Both the position numbers and the translations under genes were made by a program. Positions 1 through 5,846 of a DNA stretch of 7,143 nucleotides are shown here, piece after piece (position 1 is the first letter of the stretch; each line of letters begins with the position of its first letter). The notes beneath the pieces are model-generated. The model searched no databases. It was given only the letters and a program-made list of their open reading frames with translations, and was not told the origin of the DNA. The DNA is from an uncultured Lachnospiraceae bacterium (GTDB lineage: Bacteria; Bacillota; Clostridia; Lachnospirales; Lachnospiraceae), in contig CAJUBR010000108.1 in the NCBI GenBank assembly GCA_910584695.1, positions 1 through 7,143 of the forward strand, read 5' to 3'.

Positions 1-1001
1 GGAATTCCGGCAATCTGTTCTGCTTCGTTAATATACATATCATCGCCATAATAATTTCTTATAATCTCAATTGCGGTATACCCCTGATCTCCCAGATATT
101 TTGAACCCCACTGGCTCATCCAGTTCGGGCAGGTGACGCGTTTACCGTCACAATATTGAGTAAGAATCGGCTGTGCCACGTTTGGTCTCGACAGATAATT
201 TGCAAAAATACGGTCCACCACTTGGGAAATATTTTCATATGTTGTCTTTTGATACATCCATTTGTGGTCAAAAGCGGTGGAGCTGGTAATGGTAAAATCA
301 TATCCCTTTCCGCGGTACCACTCCGTATACACCCGGTTTAACGTAAAGGAAATGATAGCCAGTATGTTAGCGGTAATGGAAGATTCCGGCCAGGTAGCAT
401 AAATCTCACAGGATGCCACATTTTTAATGTAATCTTTATAAGGTACATAGTAATTGGTTGCAGTTTTATCCGTTGGAGAACCATCATGTACGATGATATA
501 CTCCGGAACCACTACTTTGCTAAGTACAATTTCGCCACGCTCATCCATTGGCTTAATCTCTGCCTCTGCAATTTTAGGAGGGTAAAATTCCCAAAGGGTA
601 TGACCTCCGATATTTGTGGGATTATAGGCATCCTGATTTGTGACAGAGGGAGTGAGGCGGATGTTCTGCAGTCCGATTTCACCGGAGAGAATCTGAATAC
701 CGGATATAATGGAGTCTTCATATCCTTCTGCAGAAACTTTAATATTATATTCACTGTATGGCTGGTTATCACTTGGCTCTAAAGAATATTCGAGAGGTGG
801 TGCATCTAATGAGATATTTGGTGTTTTTCCGTTTACATCTGTTTCTAATACTTCAATTGTATTTTCCGGATTACCGGTGCTGGCAATCTCAATTGTTGCA
901 TTTTTTACGGGAATCTGGTTATTTACTGAAATGGCATTGATTTGGAGAAATCCGGTATCAATATTATTCTGGGCTGCTCTTAAATTCTGCCTATATCTCA
1001 T
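1..1001 (-). CDS. SleC-like SpoIID-domain peptidoglycan-binding protein (3' truncated by window edge)
   Basis: This open frame of 333 codons runs off the left edge, so the C-terminus is missing. The start is the ATG at 1001-999, preceded by AAAGGA (1011-1006) four bases away. There is no signal peptide. Residues about 16-118 look like a beta-rich carboxypeptidase-regulatory/Ig-type domain (TDVNGKT at 54-60, SAEGY at 90-94). After a linker comes a SpoIID/LytB-like region from about residue 160, including FTLNRVYTEWY (219-229) and the signature CPNWMSQWGS (291-300), then a GDQGY ... YYGDD stretch. This arrangement is that of clostridial SleC-type spore cortex-lytic proteins and their paralogues, which normally end in a C-terminal PG_binding_1 domain that would lie beyond the window. 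The inferred role is binding or cleaving spore peptidoglycan. Lytic activity is not shown here, and Lachnospiraceae carry several paralogues, so the name sleC is withheld. Confidence 0.85.
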   Translation of the reverse strand, partial: MRYRQNLRAAQNNIDTGFLQINAISVNNQIPVKNATIEIASTGNPENTIEVLETDVNGKTPNISLDAPPLEYSLEPSDNQPYSEYNIKVSAEGYEDSIISGIQILSGEIGLQNIRLTPSVTNQDAYNPTNIGGHTLWEFYPPKIAEAEIKPMDERGEIVLSKVVVPEYIIVHDGSPTDKTATNYYVPYKDYIKNVASCEIYATWPESSITANILAIISFTLNRVYTEWYRGKGYDFTITSSTAFDHKWMYQKTTYENISQVVDRIFANYLSRPNVAQPILTQYCDGKRVTCPNWMSQWGSKYLGDQGYTAIEIIRNYYGDDMYINEAEQIAGI

Positions 1002-1043
1002 ACAATCCTTTCTTTGTTTCAAAACAAAAAAACATATTTGTAA

Positions 1044-1071
1044 TAGGATATGTGAAAACTGGATAAAATGT
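1044..1071 (-). promoter_or_regulatory. Candidate mother-cell (sigma-K/E-like) promoter of the SleC-like gene
   Basis: Read on the minus strand, AC (1071-1070) is followed after 17 bases by CATATCCTA (1052-1044), fitting the sigma-K pattern AC-N16/17-CATAnnnTA. It would start transcription about 35 bases before the ATG at 1001. No good sigma-A promoter is visible there. The motif is short and AT-rich sequence produces chance matches, so this is a suggestion supported mainly by the sporulation-type product. Confidence 0.25.
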
Positions 1072-1151
1072 GACAACTGTTTATAAAAGGAGTGGGATTT
1101 ACAGCAAAAGAAGTTGCTTTTTATCACATTTTAGTATGATTTCAACCGTGT

Positions 1152-1169
1152 AACAAAATGATATTTGTT
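1152..1169. promoter_or_regulatory. Perfect 6-bp inverted repeat, possible operator
   Basis: AACAAA (1152-1157) and TTTGTT (1164-1169) form a perfect dyad with a 6-base spacer. It ends about 40 bases upstream of the transporter -35 box, between the two divergent promoters, where a regulator could act. No regulator family is recognised, and an AT-rich dyad of this size can arise by chance. Confidence 0.2.
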
Positions 1170-1208
1170 GGCTTGCAAAAAGGATGGAAGAAAGTTTTCT
1201 AATATGAC

Positions 1209-1237
1209 TTGAAAGTTAAAAATCAAGGGTGTATAAT
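1209..1237 (+). promoter_or_regulatory. Sigma-A promoter of the MFS transporter gene
   Basis: TTGAAA (1209-1214) and a perfect TATAAT (1232-1237) are separated by exactly 17 bases. Transcription should begin near 1244, giving a leader of about 114 bases before the ATG at 1358. That leader contains the interspersed repeat copy at 1263-1300. Confidence 0.8.
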
Positions 1238-1262
1238 AAGCACGTTTGATTTGCGTGAGCAC

Positions 1263-1300
1263 GAGCCAAGTGTGTTTGCTTGCGAGGTTGCAGACTTCTG
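1263..1300 (+). repeat. Short interspersed intergenic repeat, copy 1 (deleted form)
   Basis: This copy has GAGCCAAG-N6-TGCTTGCG followed directly by AGG...CTTCTG. The same order, strand and N6 spacing recur at 2810-2869. The GCGAGG...CTTCTG part matches copy 2 at 15 of 19 positions. Compared with copy 2 it lacks 22 bases lying between two TTGCG direct repeats, and so lacks the 3' arm of the hairpin seen there. It sits inside the untranslated leader of the transporter mRNA. A small dyad TTCTG/CAGAA (1296-1310) follows. Confidence 0.65.
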
Positions 1301-1357
1301 AAAATGCAGAAAGAAAATTTGTGAGAAAAACAAGAGATACGGAGGGAAGAATGAATT

Positions 1358-2737
1358 ATGAAAGAAAATGAAAAAAAGTCAGGCGGATGGCGTACAAACA
1401 AGTGGGTTCGTGCAGCAATTCCGGCATTATTACTTCACTGCAGCATTGGTACGGTTTACTGCTGGTCAATTTTTAGTCAGGAAATTGCCGATTATATAGG
1501 GTTTTCAAAGGGTGCAACGGAATGGGCGTTTAGCTTTGCAATCTTTTTCCTGGGAATGTCGGCAGCATTTTTAGGAAATGTTGTGGAAAAGGATATTCAT
1601 AAATCTTCTCTGATTGCGGCAATCTGTTTTGCTCTTGGTATGGCAGGTACAGGCTTCTTCATTTATTATGGCGGTGCACATCAGGGAAGCATGCTTGCAT
1701 TGATTGGTATTTATATTTGTTATGGTTTTATTATGGGTATTGGTCTGGGAACCGGATATTTATCTCCTGTTAAGACATTAATGCTCTGGTTTGAAGATCG
1801 GAAAGGTCTTGCTACCGGGCTGGCGGTTGCCGGTTTTGGTGCAGCAAAAGCGATTGCAAGTCCGATTATGCAGGCAATGCTGGATAATTTAGGTGAGGGC
1901 GGCATATACAAAATGTTTATTATCTTAGCATGTGTATATTTTGTAATGATGTTTATTGGTCATTTGTTACTGAAAAAACCGGAAGGCTGGCATGAACCGC
2001 AGCAAAAGGAAAAAGGGCAGAGTGTTATGGCTGTGATCAAGTCTAAACCGATTGCCAACTATATCGGAATCTGGTTAATGTTCTATATTAATATTACATG
2101 TGGACTTGCCCTGATCTCGCAGGAAAAAATGATTGTAAAATGTATCGGTCTTGCTGGTGTAGTAGGTATCATTTCTACGGTATCTGCTGTATTTAATGCC
2201 GGAGGGCGTCTGGGATTTTCTGCATGGGCGGATACTATGAAGGATAGAAATACGATTTACAAGCTGATTTTTATTCTCTCTATTTTATTTACAGCAATTA
2301 TTATACTGACAAATGGTATTCAGAATGGGGAAGGAAGTGTATTACTAACAGTACTTGTACTTTGTCTGATTTTTGTTGTAAATGCAGGATATGGCGGAGG
2401 TTTTTCCAATGTTCCGACCTTGCTTTCCGACCATTATGGAATGAGTAATATTAGTGCGATTCATGGAATTACCTTATCTGCATGGGCATTTGCAGGTCTT
2501 ACCGGTAACCAGATGGCAACTTGGATCGTAAATCATTTTGGTGAGGCAAAGGAAATTACACATGAGCTTGCAGATGGAACCGTAGAGGTGCTTACGGTTA
2601 ATCCGACAGGATACCAGCATGTATTATATGCAACCATTGTGTTATATATTATTGCACTGATTGTCTGTCTGGTAATGGTAAAGCCAACTGATAAAGCATT
2701 AGAAGCAAAGAAAGCAAAAGCTCAGACAAAAAATTAA
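1358..2737 (+). CDS. OFA-family MFS transporter (oxalate/formate antiporter-like)
   Basis: This 459-residue, very hydrophobic protein fits about 12 membrane helices, with a short charged N-terminus and a lysine-rich cytoplasmic tail. The N-terminal HCSIGTVYCWSIFSQ segment and the helix 4-5 region with GLGTGYLSP (129-137) then WFEDRKGLATG are characteristic of the oxalate:formate antiporter (OFA) branch of the major facilitator superfamily. The loop after helix 8 carries NAGGRLGFSAWAD. The substrate is probably a small organic anion but cannot be read from sequence. The helix-11 segment HGITLSAWA (369-377) has no lysine, whereas the characterised oxalate transporter OxlT uses a helix-11 lysine, so oxalate transport is not supported. 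The start is the ATG at 1358, 11 bases after GGAGGG; the ATG at 1351 is out of frame and stops after six codons. The gene appears to be a single transcription unit with its own promoter and terminator. Confidence 0.9.
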   Translation: MKENEKKSGGWRTNKWVRAAIPALLLHCSIGTVYCWSIFSQEIADYIGFSKGATEWAFSFAIFFLGMSAAFLGNVVEKDIHKSSLIAAICFALGMAGTGFFIYYGGAHQGSMLALIGIYICYGFIMGIGLGTGYLSPVKTLMLWFEDRKGLATGLAVAGFGAAKAIASPIMQAMLDNLGEGGIYKMFIILACVYFVMMFIGHLLLKKPEGWHEPQQKEKGQSVMAVIKSKPIANYIGIWLMFYINITCGLALISQEKMIVKCIGLAGVVGIISTVSAVFNAGGRLGFSAWADTMKDRNTIYKLIFILSILFTAIIILTNGIQNGEGSVLLTVLVLCLIFVVNAGYGGGFSNVPTLLSDHYGMSNISAIHGITLSAWAFAGLTGNQMATWIVNHFGEAKEITHELADGTVEVLTVNPTGYQHVLYATIVLYIIALIVCLVMVKPTDKALEAKKAKAQTKN

Positions 2738-2756
2738 TAGGATATCGTTTTTAAAA

Positions 2757-2794
2757 ATATCTCTAGCCATTCTTGTATGACTGGAGATATTTTT
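2757..2794 (+). terminator. Rho-independent terminator of the transporter gene
   Basis: A 14-bp stem pairs 2757-2770 with 2777-2790, with one C-A mismatch and one wobble. It closes a 6-base loop (TCTTGT) and is followed by TTTTATT. It lies 20 bases after the transporter stop codon. Confidence 0.88.
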
Positions 2795-2809
2795 ATTCCC
2801 GCAGGCAAT

Positions 2810-2869
2810 GAGCCAAGCGGACATGCTTGCGTGTACATTTGGCGAATGTTGCGAGGGTGTTGGCTTCTG
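2810..2869 (+). repeat. Short interspersed intergenic repeat, copy 2 (full form with hairpin)
   Basis: This copy has GAGCCAAG (2810-2817), N6, TGCTTGCG (2824-2831), then a 22-base segment ending in a second TTGCG (2849-2853), then AGGGTGTTGGCTTCTG. The extra segment lets CCAAGCGGACATG (2813-2825) pair with CGTGTACATTTGG (2830-2842) across a CTTG tetraloop: 11 of 13 positions pair, two of them wobbles. A second small hairpin, GTTGGC/GCAAC, spans the 3' end (2859-2876). The copy lies between the transporter terminator and the pnp promoter, so it is not obviously transcribed from either. Confidence 0.65.
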
Positions 2870-2904
2870 TGAGCAACGGGTTAAAAGGAATAAAACATAA
2901 TTCG

Positions 2905-2921
2905 TTGTGATAATGTTACAA
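2905..2921. promoter_or_regulatory. Imperfect palindrome just upstream of the pnp promoter
   Basis: TTGTGA (2905-2910) and TTACAA (2916-2921) form a dyad around TAATG, with TTGT/ACAA arms pairing perfectly and 6 of 8 positions symmetric. It ends five bases before the pnp -35 box, a position suited to a regulator. The arms loosely resemble Rex-type sites, but the match to the usual TTGTTAA-N4-TTAACAA is incomplete, so no regulator is assigned. Confidence 0.22.
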
Positions 2922-2926
2922 AACCT

Positions 2927-2955
2927 TTGCAACAGGGGCTTTGGTGTGCTATACT
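2927..2955 (+). promoter_or_regulatory. Sigma-A promoter of pnp (extended -10)
   Basis: TTGCAA (2927-2932) and TATACT (2950-2955) are spaced by 17 bases, and TGC immediately precedes the -10 box, giving an extended -10 (TGn). Transcription should start near 2962, producing a leader of about 140 bases before the pnp ATG. Confidence 0.82.
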
Positions 2956-2969
2956 ATATAAGATTGTGA

Positions 2970-3046
2970 TAAGGCATAACCGAGACTTCTGACGTGATTG
3001 CAGATTACAGCGTATCTGTAACTAGGTCAGTTGTTTCGGTGTCTTA
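2970..3046 (+). ncRNA. Highly structured 5' leader of pnp, candidate cis-regulatory or processing element
   Basis: Four helices nest in one long imperfect hairpin: TAAGGCA (2970-2976) with TGTCTTA (3040-3046), CCGA (2980-2983) with TCGG (3036-3039), CTGAC (2989-2993) with GTCAG (3026-3030), and TTACAG (3005-3010) with CTGTAA (3016-3021) around a CGTAT loop. It begins within about 10 bases of the predicted transcript start. A palindrome CTATTAATAG (3058-3067) and the AAGGAG ribosome site follow. There is no U-run after the stem, so it is not a simple terminator. In Escherichia coli a leader hairpin cut by RNase III underlies pnp autocontrol; a similar role here is inference. I do not recognise a named RNA family. 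Confidence 0.5.
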
Positions 3047-3100
3047 CCCAGAAATGTCTATTAATAGGCAAATTTAAAAGTGATTGAAGGAGAACAGAAT

Positions 3101-5197
3101 ATGTACAAAACGTTTGAAATGGAGCTTGCCGGCAGAACTTTAAGAGTGGATATTGGACGAGTTGCGGCACAGGCAAATGGTGCAGCATTTATGCACTATG
3201 GTGATACGGTTGTATTATCTACTGCAACGGCATCTGAAAAACCAAGAGAGGGAATTGATTTCTTTCCGCTTTCTGTAGAATATGAGGAAAAGCTATATGC
3301 GGTAGGAAAGATTCCGGGAGGTTTTAATAAAAGGGAAGGAAAAGCAAGCGAGAATGCAATTCTTACGTCACGTGTCATTGATCGTCCTATGAGACCTTTA
3401 TTTCCGAAGGATTATCGTAATGATGTAACTCTTAATAATCTTGTTATGTCTGTAGATCCGGAATGTTCACCGGAGCTTACAGCCATGCTGGGTTCTGCAA
3501 TTGCAACTGCAATATCCGATATTCCATTTGATGGTCCGTGTGCAACGACACAGGTCGGTCTGATTGATGGTGAATTTGTATTTAATCCAAATGAAGCACA
3601 GAATGCGGTATCGGATTTGAAGCTTACGGTAGCCTCTACCGCAGAGAAAGTGATCATGATTGAAGCCGGGGCAAATGAGGTTCCGGAGGATAAGGTGATC
3701 GAGGCGATTTATGCGGCACATGAGTTAAACCAGCAGGTAATTGCATTTATCAATAAAATTGTTGCAGAGTGCGGTAAACCGAAACATTCTTATACAAGTT
3801 GTGCGGTTCCAGAAGAATTATTTGCAGCGATAAAAGAGCTTGTTCCACCGGAAGAAATGGAACAAGCAGTATTTACGGATGAGAAGCAGGTGAGAGAAGA
3901 AAATATCCGCCAGATTACCGAGAAATTAGAGGAAGCTTTTGCAGAAAATGAGGAATGGCTTGCAGTACTTGGTGAGGCGATTTACCAGTATCAGAAGAAG
4001 ACGGTCCGCAAGATGATTCTGGTGGATCACAAGCGTCCGGACGGACGTGCCATTACACAAATTCGTCCGTTGGCTGCGGAAGTAGATATTATTCCGAGAG
4101 TACATGGTTCCGCTATGTTTACCCGTGGACAGACACAGATTTGTAATGTGACCACATTAGCACCGCTTTCTGAAGCACAGAAGGTGGATGGTCTTAATTT
4201 ACTGGAGACTTCCAAGAGATATATGCATCAGTATAATTTCCCTTCTTATTCGGTAGGAGAAACAAAACCATCCAGAGGACCGGGACGGAGAGAGATTGGA
4301 CATGGTGCTTTGGCAGAACGTGCATTGATTCCGGTGCTTCCTTCTGAGGAAGAATTTCCGTATTCCATCCGTACGGTATCGGAAACCTTTGAGTCTAACG
4401 GTTCTACTTCTATGGCATCCACATGTGCTTCTTGTATGTCATTAATGGCAGCAGGTGTACCAATCAAGAAAATGGTTGCCGGTATTTCCTGTGGACTGGT
4501 AACCGGTGCTTCTGATGATGACTATATTGTTTTAACAGATATTCAGGGATTAGAGGATTTCTTTGGGGATATGGATTTTAAGGTAACCGGTACGAAGGAA
4601 GGAATTACTGCCATTCAGATGGATATTAAGATTCATGGTCTGACAAGACCGATTGTCGAAGAGGCAATCCGAAGAACCAGAGAAGCAAGATTGTATATTA
4701 TGGATGAGGTAATGTCAAAAGCGATTGCCCAGCCGAGAGATACTGTTGGTGCTCTGGCTCCTAAGATTTGTCAGATGAGGGTTGATCCGGAAAAGATTGG
4801 TGAGATTATCGGTCAGCGAGGTAAGACAATTAACAATATTATTGAAGAAACCGGTGTAAAAATTGATATTGATGATGATGGAACGGTTGCAGTCTGTGGT
4901 GTGGATCAGGCAGGCATTGATCAGGCTGTCAAGATGATTCATTCGATTGTTGATCCGATTGAGGTTGGAAACATCTATGAAGGGAAAGTGGTCCGTATTA
5001 TGAATTTTGGTGCTTTTGTAGAACTTTCGCCGAATAAGGATGGTTTGATTCATATCTCTAAGCTATCAAAAGAGAGAGTCGCTAAGGTGGAGGATGTTGT
5101 AAATATCGGAGATACGGTAAAAGTTAAGGTACTTGAGATTGACCGTATGGGTAAAATCAGCTTAAGCCTGAAAGATGCAGTAGAGGAAGAGATGTAA
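3101..5197 (+). CDS. pnp: Polynucleotide phosphorylase (polyribonucleotide nucleotidyltransferase)
   Basis: PNPase degrades RNA 3'-to-5' by phosphorolysis, releasing nucleoside diphosphates, and acts as a trimer in the cytoplasm. The 698 residues match the usual length of about 700, and every domain is present: the first RNase PH domain (about 5-140), an all-helical linker (about 145-235), the second RNase PH domain (about 310-530), a KH domain with its GQRG loop (571-574), and an S1 domain (about 624-693). Active-site features are visible: GRREIGHG with the phosphate-site arginines R396-R397, SNGSTSMA with S435-S437, and the acidic cluster D486, D490, D492 in LED...GDMD. The start is the ATG at 3101, eight bases after AAGGAG. 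An in-frame GTG at 3080 would place the ribosome site inside the gene and is rejected. No rpsO precedes it; pnp has its own promoter, a structured leader and a terminator. Confidence 0.98.
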   Translation: MYKTFEMELAGRTLRVDIGRVAAQANGAAFMHYGDTVVLSTATASEKPREGIDFFPLSVEYEEKLYAVGKIPGGFNKREGKASENAILTSRVIDRPMRPLFPKDYRNDVTLNNLVMSVDPECSPELTAMLGSAIATAISDIPFDGPCATTQVGLIDGEFVFNPNEAQNAVSDLKLTVASTAEKVIMIEAGANEVPEDKVIEAIYAAHELNQQVIAFINKIVAECGKPKHSYTSCAVPEELFAAIKELVPPEEMEQAVFTDEKQVREENIRQITEKLEEAFAENEEWLAVLGEAIYQYQKKTVRKMILVDHKRPDGRAITQIRPLAAEVDIIPRVHGSAMFTRGQTQICNVTTLAPLSEAQKVDGLNLLETSKRYMHQYNFPSYSVGETKPSRGPGRREIGHGALAERALIPVLPSEEEFPYSIRTVSETFESNGSTSMASTCASCMSLMAAGVPIKKMVAGISCGLVTGASDDDYIVLTDIQGLEDFFGDMDFKVTGTKEGITAIQMDIKIHGLTRPIVEEAIRRTREARLYIMDEVMSKAIAQPRDTVGALAPKICQMRVDPEKIGEIIGQRGKTINNIIEETGVKIDIDDDGTVAVCGVDQAGIDQAVKMIHSIVDPIEVGNIYEGKVVRIMNFGAFVELSPNKDGLIHISKLSKERVAKVEDVVNIGDTVKVKVLEIDRMGKISLSLKDAVEEEM

Positions 5198-5203
5198 GAA
5201 ATA

Positions 5204-5249
5204 AAAAAGGACTGTCGAAGCCGAAAGGATGAGTGCGATAGTCCTTTTT
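5204..5249 (+). terminator. Rho-independent terminator of pnp
   Basis: A continuous 14-bp stem pairs 5204-5217 (AAAAAGGACTGTCG) with 5236-5249 (CGATAGTCCTTTTT) across an 18-base loop, with a single G-U pair. The 3' arm ends in the T-run and is mirrored by an A-run on the 5' side. It starts seven bases after the pnp stop. Confidence 0.88.
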
Positions 5250-5273
5250 ATAGGATTTGAAAGAGGGGAAAGC

Positions 5274-5750
5274 ATGGAACAAATTCAGGTTCTGCTTCAT
5301 AATAAGATGCTGGTGGCACCGATTTTTGGCTGGTTTGTGGCACAGGTGTTAAAAACCCTGGTTCATTTTATTATGAATAAAGAATTCAATCTGGAAAGAA
5401 TGATAGGAAGCGGAGGAATGCCAAGTTCCCATTCTGCATTGGTTGTAGGTCTTATGTATGCAACGGTATATTGTAAGGGGATTACCGGTTTTGAATTTCC
5501 GTGTGCCGCCATTCTGGCATTGATTGTGATGTATGATGCAATGAATGTAAGAATGGAGACAGGAAAACAGGCTGTTATATTGAATTTTTTTCTGAAAAAT
5601 GAAGAAATCAGGCAGAATTTAAAAGAAGCAGACAGGAATAAATGGCCGGAAATTATTTTAAAGGAGTATGTGGGGCATACTCCCATACAGGTAATAGGCG
5701 GAATACTGGTAGGAATCGCTGCAGGATACATTGTCTGTCGTTATTTGTAA
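5274..5750 (+). CDS. Divergent PAP2 / DUF212 (YuiD-like) small membrane protein
   Basis: This protein of 158 residues belongs to the YuiD-type DUF212 family, distantly related to PAP2 phosphatidic acid phosphatases. Hallmarks are GGMPSSHSA (47-55), YDAMNVRMETGKQA (87-100), where the family usually has YDAxGVRRxxGxQA, and GHTPIQV (134-140) ahead of a C-terminal membrane helix (about 138-158). Other hydrophobic segments lie near 10-32, 54-70 and 75-92, so it is an integral membrane protein. The conserved Ser-His and Asp-Arg motifs resemble PAP2 active-site elements, but the reaction and substrate of this family are not established. The start is the ATG at 5274, five bases after AGGGG. An upstream in-frame ATG at 5229 falls in the loop of the pnp terminator and has no ribosome site. 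No separate promoter is visible, so expression may come from read-through. Confidence 0.9.
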   Translation: MEQIQVLLHNKMLVAPIFGWFVAQVLKTLVHFIMNKEFNLERMIGSGGMPSSHSALVVGLMYATVYCKGITGFEFPCAAILALIVMYDAMNVRMETGKQAVILNFFLKNEEIRQNLKEADRNKWPEIILKEYVGHTPIQVIGGILVGIAAGYIVCRYL

Positions 5751-5781
5751 CGGGAATAAAAAATTATTTTTTTGCAATACT

Positions 5782-5811
5782 AAAGAGGAAGGGAAAAATC
5801 TCTTCCTTTTT
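5782..5811 (+). terminator. Rho-independent terminator after the DUF212 gene
   Basis: GGAAGGGA (5787-5794) pairs with TCTCTTCC (5799-5806) around an AAAA loop, and the preceding AAAGA can pair with the following TTTTT (5807-5811). It lies 31 bases after the DUF212 stop and 35 bases before the next start codon. Confidence 0.8.
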
Positions 5812-5846
5812 GATTGTCATAAAAAATAGAACACGGAGGCATTTAT

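Larger units (their letters stand above)
1002..1357. other. Divergent intergenic region between the SleC-like gene and the transporter
   Basis: No credible coding frame occupies this 356-base stretch. It holds the 5' leader and possible sporulation promoter of the minus-strand gene on the left. In the middle are an inverted repeat (1152-1169) and AT-rich sequence with nothing else recognised. On the right are the sigma-A promoter and repeat-bearing leader of the transporter, ending in the GGAGGG ribosome site at 1341-1346. Confidence 0.8.

Noticed and set aside
709..1086. Plus-strand open frame of 125 codons overlapping the left part of the window
   Set aside because: It lies antisense to the SleC-like gene, whose minus-strand frame has clear family motifs and a ribosome site. 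The plus-strand translation shows no recognisable domain and has no ribosome site.
1103..1128. AGCAA-AAGAAG-TTGCT followed by TTTTTAT as a terminator
   Set aside because: The stem is only 5 bp, and no plus-strand gene upstream would use it.
2970..3046. tRNA or terminator-type riboswitch in the pnp leader
   Set aside because: There is no cloverleaf, no T-loop GTTCGA-type sequence, no CCA acceptor, and no U-run following the stem.
2738..3079. An rpsO gene or other small gene between the transporter and pnp
   Set aside because: rpsO often precedes pnp in bacteria, but no frame here encodes an S15-like protein; only short frames without ribosome sites are present.
3080..3100. In-frame GTG as an upstream start for pnp
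   Set aside because: It would add seven residues encoded by the ribosome-site region itself. The ATG at 3101 has an ideal AAGGAG eight bases upstream and matches the conserved PNPase N-terminus.
5229..5273. Upstream ATG extending the DUF212 protein by 15 residues
   Set aside because: It lies in the loop of the pnp terminator, has no ribosome site, and the extra residues do not fit the family N-terminus.
5772..5783. TGCAATACT as an extended -10 promoter for the tepA-like gene
   Set aside because: The -10 matches only 4 of 6 bases, no -35 lies at a suitable distance, and transcription would start inside the preceding terminator.
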